Both the position numbers and the translations under genes were made by a program. From Deltaproteobacteria bacterium (GTDB taxonomy: Bacteria; Myxococcota; Myxococcia; Myxococcales; SZAS-1), in NCBI GenBank assembly GCA_018266075.1, contig JAFEBB010000040.1, forward strand, positions 1 to 64,000: a DNA stretch of 64,000 nt. Direction: 5' to 3'. Under the pieces are notes generated by a model that was not told where the DNA came from, did not search any database, and saw only the letters and a list, made by a program, of their open reading frames with translations. Every line of letters starts with the position of its first letter. Positions within the stretch are counted from its first letter, which is position 1. This document shows positions 1 through 11,379 of the stretch, piece by piece.

Positions 1-23
1 AAGAGCCGGCCCAAACGCAAAGA

Positions 24-872
24 TCAGGGTGGTCGGAAAAACGGGGTCCACTTCAGGGTGAAGTACAGGTGGTCGAGAGCGGCCTCCGTCGTTCCGTGTC
101 GAATGACCAAATCATCCCGCTGTCGAATTGCTGCCTGCCGAAGCCGCGACATCAGGTTGACCCTGGTCCGGCTCACCTCGTGACCGCTTTCACCTCGCCT
201 CGAACGATGAGCCCAGAGCGGTGTGACCTTCAGCTCGTGAAGATCCTGGAATGTAGTGAGCCGCTCCTGCCTCTTCGTGGCGGCCTCGAAAACGCGCCAG
301 AAGCAGAGAATTCGAGCCGGAATGAGCACGGACAGAAGCCCTCCCCAATATACGGAAAGCAGTCGCCAAGTGAGAGGAGCGACTGGAAGCGCGAGGTAGG
401 CCCATTTCGTCCAAGTCGAGGGCACGATCGGGTAGAGCGTCTCGCGACGACGGTCGCGATTGACGCCAAACCTGGTCGATGCGTCGAGGGTCTCAAAGAG
501 TGCCTCGAAGTACCCGCCCACGCCGTCACGCACCAAGCGATGCAGTGCACGGTTGCCGCTACCAGCTTCTACTCGCCCCCAGCGTCCCCGGCCCTCGCCA
601 ACGGACGGGATGACTGGAGAGTCGAGAGCAAATGACAGCAGAGCGCAGAGATCGGTCGCCTTGCGAAGGTTCAGTGGCGTTTGGGCGTTTCGTTCCAAGA
701 GGAATGAGCAAGCATCAACGTGTGCTCCGAGACTGACGAAGTACTGGTCGCCAAGCGAGAGTACGTCGTCGGTCTCGGGTGCCCCTTGAATCGTTACGAA
801 TTGCCGCCACGCCTTAGGCCAGTTCGGGAAAAGCCGCTCGTTTCGTGGTCGCAGCTCGAATCCTGGCCGCAT
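24..872 (-). CDS. Hypothetical protein, possible single membrane segment
   Basis: I do not recognise a family for this 282-residue protein. The ATG at 872 is chosen because a good ribosome-binding site (AGGAGAG) lies just upstream; the frame stays open further upstream but that stretch overlaps the next gene antiparallel to nothing useful and reads like non-coding sequence. The middle of the protein has a hydrophobic stretch (residues about 165-200, rich in Leu, Val, Trp and Pro) that could be a membrane segment, flanked by an N-terminal half with scattered acidic residues and a very basic C-terminal tail. It is the last visible gene of a minus-strand run downstream of dnaE, and its base composition is lower in GC than the core genes, which suggests accessory origin. 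Function unknown. Confidence 0.55.
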   Translation of the reverse strand: MRPGFELRPRNERLFPNWPKAWRQFVTIQGAPETDDVLSLGDQYFVSLGAHVDACSFLLERNAQTPLNLRKATDLCALLSFALDSPVIPSVGEGRGRWGRVEAGSGNRALHRLVRDGVGGYFEALFETLDASTRFGVNRDRRRETLYPIVPSTWTKWAYLALPVAPLTWRLLSVYWGGLLSVLIPARILCFWRVFEAATKRQERLTTFQDLHELKVTPLWAHRSRRGESGHEVSRTRVNLMSRLRQAAIRQRDDLVIRHGTTEAALDHLYFTLKWTPFFRPP

Positions 873-903
873 CGGCTCTCTCCTGCGATTGACGAGGTCT
901 TCG

Positions 904-1506
904 CTAGTAGAGGCCGAACCGGAGCTCAACAGCTCTCGGTGGTGCGCCGCCGTCTCGCATCGCCATCCACTGTGGCCCCACATCGCCAGGGCAAATCCGG
1001 ACGCTTGGAGGCTGGTCGCCCTGACATACCAGCAACGCACGACCGCCAGGCCCGAGTCCGCGGGCAAACTCAAATCCGCTGTCAGTCGAGTGGACAGCGG
1101 TGAGGCCACCAACGTACGTGCCACCATCGCCGTACCACTCGAGGTTCATCTGCGAGACCGAGAGATCGGTCTGCCCGTTGGGCCACCACAAAGAACCGCC
1201 ATCGTCCGCGAACAGTTTCACGAAGCCGCGGCCGATTTCCGCCCTGCCTGACTCAAGGACGAAATCGGTGCAGGTCGACCGAGTCAGCAGCCAGCCACCG
1301 TCTGTATTGAGCTGAAAGTTGATGACACCGCGAAACGATCTGTCGTCGGAGACAGCAAACGAAATGAATGGGCCAAATAGAGTCGAGTCCTTTGTCGAGG
1401 TGGAACACTCGATCTCATCTTGTTGATGAGACCGAGTCGCCTGACTACACGCAAAGGCGGCGCTCAATATTGCGGCGACACCGATGGCGCCCAATGGTCG
1501 CGACAT
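904..1506 (-). CDS. Putative lipoprotein of unknown function
   Basis: A 200-residue protein beginning MSRPLGAIGVAAILSAAFAC: a short hydrophobic signal peptide with a lipobox-like AFAC, so lipidation at the Cys and export are likely. The mature part has many Gly, Asp and Trp residues and six or more Cys, with no family I recognise. The ATG at 1506 is preferred over the longer frame (from 1548), because the extra residues QKCAEVS repeat the C-terminus of dnaE and appear to be a relic of that gene. A GAGGT ribosome-binding site for this start lies inside the relic. It sits 31 bp upstream of the next minus-strand gene. Function unknown. Confidence 0.6.
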   Translation of the reverse strand: MSRPLGAIGVAAILSAAFACSQATRSHQQDEIECSTSTKDSTLFGPFISFAVSDDRSFRGVINFQLNTDGGWLLTRSTCTDFVLESGRAEIGRGFVKLFADDGGSLWWPNGQTDLSVSQMNLEWYGDGGTYVGGLTAVHSTDSGFEFARGLGPGGRALLVCQGDQPPSVRICPGDVGPQWMAMRDGGAPPRAVELRFGLY

Positions 1507-1510
1507 CTGA

Positions 1511-1560
1511 CTGACCTCAGCGCACTTCTGCGCAACAACTTTCCGCAAACACGACTTGAT
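1511..1560. repeat. Diverged second copy of the dnaE 3' end
   Basis: About 45-50 bp here match the last coding bases of dnaE (2463-2512) at roughly three positions in four, with one small gap. On the minus strand both copies read QKCAEVS, followed by a stop in dnaE and by Gln-Met in the copy. The two copies are direct repeats about 950 bp apart and flank two unknown genes. This could be a partial tandem duplication or the displaced end left when DNA inserted at the end of dnaE. Confidence 0.6.
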
Positions 1561-1588
1561 TATCGCGCAGCTCGCGTTCGCCTCAGCC

Positions 1589-1954
1589 TCAAGACCTGTC
1601 GCAGCCCCAGCTCACGTGCCATCGGGGATGCACCTGAATGCACAGCGGGTGGGCGCGTGCGCTCTCGCCGAATCGCGCCTCGAGATAGGTACGCGTCTTT
1701 CCGTTCTCAATGTGCCACGAGGCCACGCCATCCAAACGCAAATCGAGGATTGGCGAATCGCCGCGTGTCCACGTCAGCGAGAGCGCACCCTCACCGGGCC
1801 AGATGGTGACCAAAAGGGTTTCATCGCCAGTCTTCAGTTCGTAGCTGTTGGGTCGGTACAGCCATACCTCTTCCGCCGATGCCGAATCGGTCGTCGGCTC
1901 GACCATGAAGAGCTGGAGAAAGTCCGACTCGTGGGGGACGTCAGTGGGATTCAT
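1589..1954 (-). CDS. Hypothetical small protein
   Basis: A 121-residue soluble-looking protein without signal peptide or membrane segment. It is acidic in the first half and contains alternating hydrophobic/polar stretches (around residues 25-90) suggesting mostly beta structure. I do not recognise the family. It lies 12 bp downstream of the 148-residue gene and is probably co-transcribed with it. Both lie between two imperfect copies of the dnaE 3' end, so the pair may have arrived together as a small insertion. Size and pairing are reminiscent of immunity or accessory proteins, but nothing in the sequence demonstrates that. Confidence 0.5.
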   Translation of the reverse strand: MNPTDVPHESDFLQLFMVEPTTDSASAEEVWLYRPNSYELKTGDETLLVTIWPGEGALSLTWTRGDSPILDLRLDGVASWHIENGKTRTYLEARFGESARAHPLCIQVHPRWHVSWGCDRS

Positions 1955-1966
1955 CTCGGCCGTCGA

Positions 1967-2413
1967 TTACTGGCGTTGGGCGCGTGGGCAAATCGTCTCG
2001 ACGATGTGATCGAAATCGCTAGCTCGTCGGTCCGAGAACGGAGCTTCGAAGGTCAGAAGAAGAACGGAATTGTCATCGCAAGCCACGATGCCTGCGAAGA
2101 AGGTGACGCCGTCGGTGGAACGAGCGTCGCCCCGCCAGAGCCGGCAATTGTTTCGAACGTACGTCGCGAGCGCCGGAGCCGTCCTTCGCAGGCCCGGGTC
2201 ATCGAGTGTGCCGGTCAGAGCATCCAGCGCATTTCCGAGGAGCTTTTCGGAAATGCCCGGTCGCTCGTCAGGGGCGCCTTGACCTTGGACACTCGCGACG
2301 CTGCCAATGACTTCCTCTCCGCTGGGGCCATGAAGAATGAGCTGGCGAGCGTCTGAGTCGTCACTCCAGGAATCTGGGACCTCAAATGACAAGGTCTCCG
2401 AGAGCTTGACCAT
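1967..2413 (-). CDS. Hypothetical protein, possibly DcrB-like fold
   Basis: A 148-residue protein starting at an ATG with GGGGATC 3-9 nt upstream. It opens with a strand-like segment (LSETLSFEVPDSW) and ends with a strand plus helix (LLTFEAPFSDRRASDFDHIV). That overall pattern resembles small DcrB/PsbP-like proteins, but this is only a visual impression, not a demonstrated relationship. There is no signal peptide. It begins 45 bp after the dnaE stop and is followed after 12 bp by another unknown gene. GC content is lower than that of dnaE. Function unknown. Confidence 0.5.
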   Translation of the reverse strand: MVKLSETLSFEVPDSWSDDSDARQLILHGPSGEEVIGSVASVQGQGAPDERPGISEKLLGNALDALTGTLDDPGLRRTAPALATYVRNNCRLWRGDARSTDGVTFFAGIVACDDNSVLLLTFEAPFSDRRASDFDHIVETICPRAQRQ

Positions 2414-2458
2414 GTGATCCCCACAGCTTGCGAATTCAGACGTGCGACGCGATCGGGC

Positions 2459-6049
<3,591 letters not shown>

Positions 6050-6185
6050 GGCGCGTCCGGGCAGGAGGGCGGCCCTCGGCAAGCGAGGGTGAATCCCTCT
6101 TACTACGCGATGGGTCTGACAGGATCAGGAGGGCGTGGAACGGGTGTTTCACGCGGTTCTGGGCGGAGAACGGCGGGCAGTCGAT

Positions 6186-7125
6186 TCAGGCTTCCGGCGG
6201 CTTGGGCGAGGTGAACCAGAGTCGGCTCGCCAAGATCAGCGCGTAGGGCGCGCGGATCGCAGTCACGAGGGACATGAAACCCGCGACGGAGAGGTTCAAG
6301 AGCAGCCGTGAACCACGATCTGGGTTGCAGGTCACTTGGTAGAAGTGCGTGGCCTCCAGGCGATGGCCGATCAACCGCCAGGCCCCGCTGCCAACGAGAA
6401 ATGCCGCGACCGCGAGCACGAACGTCCAAAGCCGCCGTCCCCGGGTCCAAGCGATGAGCTCCGACCATCCGAGCGGCCCACGAATTTACCAGCGCCGCTC
6501 CCACCAGGAGCAGGAGCGCCTTCGGGACCACCTCAATGGCGGAGGCAACGATCATGAGTCGGTTGCTCGGAGTGCCGTTTTCGAGTTCGAGCCCGCTCCC
6601 CAGGAGGAGCCCAAACGGCAGGAAGAGCGCCAGGGTGGTCACCATCGACACCAGAATGGCCACGAGCATTCGCGCGATCGTGCCTGCGCTGGGTCTGATG
6701 AGTCCTGGAATCGCAAAGCTGGTAGCGACGCACGCGATGAGTGGGCTGGTGAAGTCCCAGAACTGCTGGGCTCCCTGGAGCACGAACCAAGGAACCAGTC
6801 GGTCTCCCTTCGAGGGCCAGCCGAGCGGTCCGTCGTCGTCGAGGACGTTCGTCACGAGACCGCCGACAATCGCGTACGCCGCGAGAAAGGGCAGTGCCTG
6901 TCCGTAGAGCACGAGCCCCTTTCGGCAGAGCTCCGCGAACGATGAGGCGCTTGGAAGAAGCGAGACGTACTCGCGCCCCTTGCAGGCTGAGCACAGAAAC
7001 GGCGTGCGGCCCGCGCTGCACTCGCCGCACACGAACCGTCAGCATCGCGCGCACGTCCCAACGGCCTCCCGCTCGGGATGCTCGGGACATCGAGCAGCTT
7101 CCGCCTTGGCCGCTTCCGTCGTCAT
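6186..7125 (-). pseudogene. Decayed B-box zinc-finger membrane protein (third paralog)
   Basis: This is the downstream, broken member of three tandem paralogs. The ATG at 7125 overlaps the stop of the preceding gene (ATGA). The first 28 codons encode the same CPEHPEREAVGTCARC zinc-finger start as the intact paralog. An in-frame TGA then follows at 7041-7039, where the paralog has Gly (GGC). Reading resumes in the same frame with RFVCGEC...CSAC and several hydrophobic segments. A second lesion, a one-base frameshift near 6465-6490, moves the last about 90 residues (WTFVLAVAAFLVGSG onwards, ending at 6186) into another frame. Two independent lesions argue for a pseudogene rather than a sequencing error or recoding. 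Any surviving product would be a 28-residue peptide or an internally started membrane fragment. Confidence 0.75.
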
Positions 7126-8024
7126 GCCGCGCGTCCGCCTGGCTGCTGCGCCTTGGGTTGCTCGTTGAACCGCGCCGCTCGAAGACCGCCGTAGATGGCG
7201 ACGCTGATGGCCACCGAGGCCACGCTCCCAAGCTCCATCGCGGCATTGAGCAGGAGGTTGAGAGCGTGTGCGACGAGTCCTGGGTGCCACATGCCGTCGC
7301 GCAGCAGGTCTGCCGGAATGGTGCCGATCACCATCGCCACCAACCACACCAGGAAGCCGACCGACTGGAGCGCGAAGACCGACCACAGTCTGCCCTCGGA
7401 GAGCTGTCGGGCGCGCGCGAGCGGCTTGCCCACAGAAGGTTCGAGCAGGGCCACGGGTACGGCGACACCGTAGCGTGCCCAGTCGATGAGGCCAGGAACG
7501 GCGAGGAGGCGAAGCCCCCAGACCACCGCGTACGCCATGCGCACCCAGGTGCCGATGATTCGCCCTGCGAGGGCTCTGACGATGCGGATGGCAGACGTGA
7601 TGGACAACGGAGCGCCGCGCCCGACCGAGCAGATGAGGACGAGCTCGACGCTCTGGGTGAGGATGCCCACCAGCACGACGAGGACGAGCGTCGCTGCATC
7701 CACGGCCCAGTGGCTGGCGTGGAGCGACGCGGCGCCGATGAACACGATGCCGCGCAGGAGCCCGGACACGAGCGCAACGGGAATCACCAGATGCAAGGCG
7801 CCCGTGAGCAAGCGGCTGGCGGAGCTCATCCCCGAGGTGAAGGTGAGCGGCGGCGAGCCAAAGGTGAGGGCGTCGATCTGAGCGGCTCGACAGCCTGGGC
7901 AAAGGATGGGCTTCTTCTCGGCGACACAGGCCTCGCAGACGAACCGGCCACACCGCGCGCACGTCCCCACGGCCTCCCGCTCGGGATGCTCGGGACAGCG
8001 CGCCTGCAGAGCCGGGACGGTCAC
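7122..8024 (-). CDS. B-box-type zinc-finger multipass membrane protein
   Basis: A 300-residue protein whose first 45 residues form a B-box-like zinc module (C-P-E-H-P...C-A-R-C...C-E-A-C...C-P-G-C). About six hydrophobic segments fill the rest (roughly residues 65-285). The GTG at 8024 is chosen because it overlaps the stop of the upstream paralog (GTGA), indicating translational coupling; its own stop overlaps the start of the decayed third copy. Bacterial B-box/membrane fusions of this kind are familiar from myxobacterial genomes, but their role is not established. Zinc binding and an inner-membrane location are inferred from sequence only. Confidence 0.75.
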   Translation of the reverse strand: MTVPALQARCPEHPEREAVGTCARCGRFVCEACVAEKKPILCPGCRAAQIDALTFGSPPLTFTSGMSSASRLLTGALHLVIPVALVSGLLRGIVFIGAASLHASHWAVDAATLVLVVLVGILTQSVELVLICSVGRGAPLSITSAIRIVRALAGRIIGTWVRMAYAVVWGLRLLAVPGLIDWARYGVAVPVALLEPSVGKPLARARQLSEGRLWSVFALQSVGFLVWLVAMVIGTIPADLLRDGMWHPGLVAHALNLLLNAAMELGSVASVAISVAIYGGLRAARFNEQPKAQQPGGRAA

Positions 8025-8866
8025 GTCGTCCCACGCTGTCGAGCCGCGGCCACCAGCCCCGTGTACATCCCGTAGCCGAGCAGGGCCGCGTACGCCGCGG
8101 CGGTCCACTGCAGCGCGTAGAGCCCCGCCGCCAGCGTGAAGGCCGGCACGTGGCCAGAGAGCAGGGGAGCCAGCGCGTGGCGGACGCTCGGGAGGCCGAA
8201 GATGAGCGCCACCTGCATGAGCCCCAGCGCGAGCGTCTTGCCCCGATTCCCTTTCGAGAGCTCGACGGCCCGCAGCGCCGCCTTCGACCCGGGCTCGAAC
8301 ACGGCCACCGCCGGCGCGACGGCGAAGTGCGAGAGCACCATCAAGCCTGGCGCGACGAGCAGGACCAGCCCCAGCGCGGCGACCACGCCCAGGAAGATCA
8401 TGGCGGTGAGGGCCGTGTCCGCGAGCTTGGCGGTCTCTTGCAGGCAGAAGAGGACCTTGGGCTCGTGGCCCGCTCGACGCTCCCGCGCGAGGCACATCAC
8501 GTACACGGCGAACACCGCTCCGGTGAGCAGCTCCATGACCCGGGTCACCACCGGGACGGCCAGGTGGCTCACGCCCAGGATCAGCGCCAGCACCAGCTGC
8601 ACGCCAAACAAGATCACCATCCCGATGAGGAGCTGCGGTGCGAGCTCGGCCAGCAGCGACGCCGACTGCTTCAGCACATGAACGACGTCCAGCGGCGGCT
8701 CGTCGGCCACGACGTCCGGCTCTCGGAGCGCGCAGTCCAAGCACACCGGCGGCGAGCTGCTGGCGGCGCAGCGCTCGCAGAGTGGCTTGTGGCAGCGGCT
8801 ACAAACGAGCGTCGCCACCGCGTCGGGATGTTCGGGACATCGTGGGCCGGAAGCCGCTGCCACCAT
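8021..8866 (-). CDS. B-box-type zinc-finger multipass membrane protein
   Basis: The first and least similar of the three tandem paralogs, 281 residues, starting at an ATG. The N-terminus carries the same metal-ligand spacing (CPEHPDAVATLVCSRC...CERC...CLDC, residues 9-47). Five or six hydrophobic segments follow and span most of residues 70-270. The four Cys pairs and the His of the B-box are all present, so zinc binding is expected. It is the promoter-proximal gene of the coupled trio and begins 14 bp after the preceding minus-strand gene, with which it may also be co-transcribed. Function unknown; a membrane-bound scaffold or sensor is possible. Confidence 0.75.
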   Translation of the reverse strand: MVAAASGPRCPEHPDAVATLVCSRCHKPLCERCAASSSPPVCLDCALREPDVVADEPPLDVVHVLKQSASLLAELAPQLLIGMVILFGVQLVLALILGVSHLAVPVVTRVMELLTGAVFAVYVMCLARERRAGHEPKVLFCLQETAKLADTALTAMIFLGVVAALGLVLLVAPGLMVLSHFAVAPAVAVFEPGSKAALRAVELSKGNRGKTLALGLMQVALIFGLPSVRHALAPLLSGHVPAFTLAAGLYALQWTAAAYAALLGYGMYTGLVAAARQRGTT

Positions 8867-8880
8867 CGGCCGATTCTACG

Positions 8881-10203
8881 TCATCGGCTCGCGGGCACCC
8901 GATCGAGCTGCCATCCCATCGGCGCATGGTCGAGCCACTCGGTCCGCTCGATCTTCGGCGGCTCGGGCGGCACCGGAACTTGATAGAGCGCCTCGAGCTT
9001 CCGCCCACGCAGGTCCGCGAGCAGCACCTCGAGCTCGGCCTTCTCGCTCTCGCTCGCGGTCTTCTTGCGCGCTTCGGCCAGCTCTTCCAGGTCGCCCAAG
9101 ATGGGATGCGGATCGTGTCGTGACACGGCCTCCGCGATCGCCCGCAGCGTCGACGGCCTCGGCTCGGGTGGCAGCGCCTTGATGCACTCCGGCAGCCCGA
9201 AGACCCACATCTTGTCGCCGAGCTGCCGCTCCATCGACGGCAGCACCGCGATCAGCGCGGCCTCGGGATCCGGCGTCGCACGCACCGCGGCCCCAAGCCC
9301 CGACATCATCTCGGTCTTGCAGTCCGGCGCCAGCTGGAGCACCGCCAGCATCGACGGCAGGTGTCCCGAGGCCGTGCGCACGAACGCGTCGAGCGATTCG
9401 CAGAGCTCGTTCTTGGCGAGGTCGCGCTTGGCCAGGCGCACGAGCTCGGGCATCGCCCGATCGCCGAGCCCCAGCATGTACGCGCGCTCGAGCAGGTCGT
9501 CGCGATCGTGGAGGTCCTTGAACGGGCGCTTGCTGAACGTGCTCTGCACCAGCTTCTTCTCGCGCGGGTCGTGGTGCGCCGCGAGGATCGCGTGCATCTC
9601 GCCGAACGCGTAGGAGGAGTCGTCGCGATGCGCCCAGAGGAAGTCGAGGTCGTCGGGGCGCAGCACGATGCCCGGAGACCAATCGAGGCTGTCCTTGAGG
9701 TGCACCATCGTCCACATGTCGTGGGCGATGACCTTCTTTGCATCGAGCATGTAGCGCGCGGCCTCTTCCGACTTCGGGAACCAGCCGAAGAGCAGGCTCA
9801 TCTTCGCCTCGACGACCGCCTGCGAGACCTCCTTGCTGGCTTGCGCGTCCCACTTCTCGCGGTCGCCGGGTTTCAGCTCGAAGTCGTTCAGGTCGGGGAC
9901 GTCCTGGTGGAAGAAGAGCAGGAAGCTCTCGGTGTGCCAGCTCTTCACCCGGAAGCGCGTGAAGTACGCGGCGCCGGCGAGCCGCTCGGTCGGGTCGTCC
10001 GAGCCGAGCCACGCGACAGCTTGCGCCGCACAGGCTTCGTCGTAGCCGACCGCGAAGATCGGCGCGGCCGCGTTGAGGTCTTCCGAGCGGCTCGTGTTGC
10101 CCTTGCGGAACGCGGCCGCGAGCTCATGCGACCTGCCTGCGACGGCGCATGTCGTCGGGGCGGCGAGCGCCACGAGCGGCAGCAACAAGGGGAGGGCGAG
10201 CAT
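8881..10203 (-). CDS. Secreted hypothetical protein
   Basis: A 440-residue protein with an N-terminal signal peptide (MLALPLLLPLVALAAPTTC), so it is exported; the Cys after the hydrophobic stretch could be lipidated, but the lipobox is imperfect. The ATG at 10203 is chosen because it opens directly onto the signal peptide. The mature protein is helical-looking and charged. Segments such as RLAGAAYFTRF, MPELVRLAKRDLAKNE and LGDLEELAEARKKTASE could form a HEAT-like helical array, but I see no catalytic motif. The adjacent B-box genes lie 14 bp downstream on the same strand, so they may share a transcript. Function unknown. Confidence 0.65.
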   Translation of the reverse strand: MLALPLLLPLVALAAPTTCAVAGRSHELAAAFRKGNTSRSEDLNAAAPIFAVGYDEACAAQAVAWLGSDDPTERLAGAAYFTRFRVKSWHTESFLLFFHQDVPDLNDFELKPGDREKWDAQASKEVSQAVVEAKMSLLFGWFPKSEEAARYMLDAKKVIAHDMWTMVHLKDSLDWSPGIVLRPDDLDFLWAHRDDSSYAFGEMHAILAAHHDPREKKLVQSTFSKRPFKDLHDRDDLLERAYMLGLGDRAMPELVRLAKRDLAKNELCESLDAFVRTASGHLPSMLAVLQLAPDCKTEMMSGLGAAVRATPDPEAALIAVLPSMERQLGDKMWVFGLPECIKALPPEPRPSTLRAIAEAVSRHDPHPILGDLEELAEARKKTASESEKAELEVLLADLRGRKLEALYQVPVPPEPPKIERTEWLDHAPMGWQLDRVPASR

Positions 10204-10330
10204 CCATGCGCAGTCTACGGGGACCTCGAAAATCCGCGACGGACCTCGAAGGACCAGCGCGGCTCGGCGTCGCAGCCCCTTGAGATCACACGGGCTCCGC
10301 GCAGGCACGCACGTTGCTCAACATGCGCGG

Positions 10331-10972
10331 ATGTCCCGCGTGTCGGCCCTTGGCGTCGCGTTCGTGCTCCTCGCGGGCTGCAGCAGTTCCACGCTCAAGG
10401 CGACCTCCAACTTCCCGCCCGACACGGGCTCCTTCGACGGCGGCACCACCGGCGGTGGCAACATCGACTGCCGCGACATCGACGCTGGCGCAGGCAACCT
10501 CGGCACCGGCACGGCGGTCGGCGCGTTGGGCTTTCCGGTGATGTCGGCGCAGGAGAGCACGAGCGTCTCGACGTACACGTCGAACGGCGCCGACACCTTC
10601 GCCATCCAGGTCGACTTCCGCCTCGACGCCAAGCCGCGCACGTGCACCGGCTTTCTGCCCACGGCCAACGAGAACGCCGTCGAGGCCGAAGGGACGCTCT
10701 ACGGCACGCTCTTCGTCGCCGCGGGCGGACAGCTCGCGCCTGGCGACTACGGCGTGGGCAGCGACGCGAACACCAGCGCAGGCACAGCGTCGATGTGGCT
10801 CGATGTCTCGACCGATGCTGGCGCGGCGCAGTTCGCCACGAGCGGCGTGGTGCGATTGCTCGAGGTCGAGGCGTGCAGCTTCAGCGGCGTCTACGACATC
10901 GTGCTCGGTGCGCCGGATGGCGGAGCGGGCGAAGAGCTCTCGGGGACGTTCGAGCCGGTGTTTTGTCCCTAG
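10331..10972 (+). CDS. Putative lipoprotein
   Basis: A 213-residue protein starting MSRVSALGVAFVLLAGCSSS: a classical lipoprotein signal peptide with the lipobox LAGC at residues 13-16. The mature part is rich in Gly, Thr, Ser, Asp and Ala, with four scattered Cys residues that may form disulfides, and looks beta-rich. The upstream in-frame extension is antisense to the neighbouring secreted protein and is rejected. The gene is divergent from that neighbour across about 127 bp and is followed by a nested C-rich palindrome that probably ends its transcript. No family recognised. Confidence 0.7.
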   Translation: MSRVSALGVAFVLLAGCSSSTLKATSNFPPDTGSFDGGTTGGGNIDCRDIDAGAGNLGTGTAVGALGFPVMSAQESTSVSTYTSNGADTFAIQVDFRLDAKPRTCTGFLPTANENAVEAEGTLYGTLFVAAGGQLAPGDYGVGSDANTSAGTASMWLDVSTDAGAAQFATSGVVRLLEVEACSFSGVYDIVLGAPDGGAGEELSGTFEPVFCP

Positions 10973-10989
10973 GCTCCAGCCCTTCGCGA

Positions 10990-11118
10990 CGCCCCATCCC
11001 CCCAGCCCCTTCCCCGTCTCACGCGGGGAAGGGGAGTCTGATTTGTGATCAAAACGTTAACACCCAATTGGACCCCTCCTCCCCGCGTGAGACTGGGAGG
11101 AGGTCGGGAGGTGGGGGG
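10990..11118. repeat. Nested C-rich palindrome (two inverted copies of a ~45-bp repeat)
   Basis: The left unit (about 10992-11037) contains an 11-bp perfect stem, CCCCTTCCCCG at 11006-11016 pairing with 11024-11034 across a 7-nt loop. The right unit (about 11073-11118) is an inverted, slightly diverged copy with a CCTCCTCCC/GGGAGGAGG stem. An AT-richer spacer separates them. The pair lies between convergent genes and could act as a bidirectional terminator. A further unit of the same family lies at about 17362-17412. Such C-rich dispersed repeats are familiar in myxobacterial intergenic DNA. Confidence 0.7.
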
Positions 11119-11319
11119 TCAGCAGGCCGAAGCCTTCTCCAGCTCCTCCAACCCATGCAGCAGCGCCATCCGCACCACGAGCTCGCGCGTGAAGCGCAGA
11201 TGCAGCCCGAGATCCTGGTGCTGCATGCGCTCCACGAGCGCGTCCACCCGACGCATCAGCTCTCCCGAGAGCTCGACCGTCGCTCGCTCCTGCTGCTGCA
11301 CCAGCTCTTCGAATTCCAT
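11119..11319 (-). CDS. Small ribbon-helix-helix-like protein
   Basis: A 66-residue protein. The ATG at 11319 is preferred to a GTG at 11358 that would add 13 atypical residues. After a short N-terminal helix the pattern is strand (RATVELS), helix (GELMRRVDALVERMQ), then a second helix (FTRELVVRMALLHGLEELE). This is the usual order of a ribbon-helix-helix DNA-binding fold, with the strand providing DNA contacts in a dimer. No toxin partner sits next to it, so it is probably a stand-alone regulator rather than an antitoxin. It begins 60 bp after the stop of the RNA methyltransferase gene and may share its transcript. Confidence 0.5.
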   Translation of the reverse strand: MEFEELVQQQERATVELSGELMRRVDALVERMQHQDLGLHLRFTRELVVRMALLHGLEELEKASAC

Positions 11320-11379
11320 GTTCGACCCCGCGCGCCCCGGCTCGCTCACGGTAGCCACGGACTCGCGAGGGGGAAGCCC

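Noticed and set aside
7039-7041. TGA as a selenocysteine codon
   Set aside because: It aligns with Gly in the paralog, no SECIS-like hairpin was evident after it, and a second frameshift exists in the same gene.
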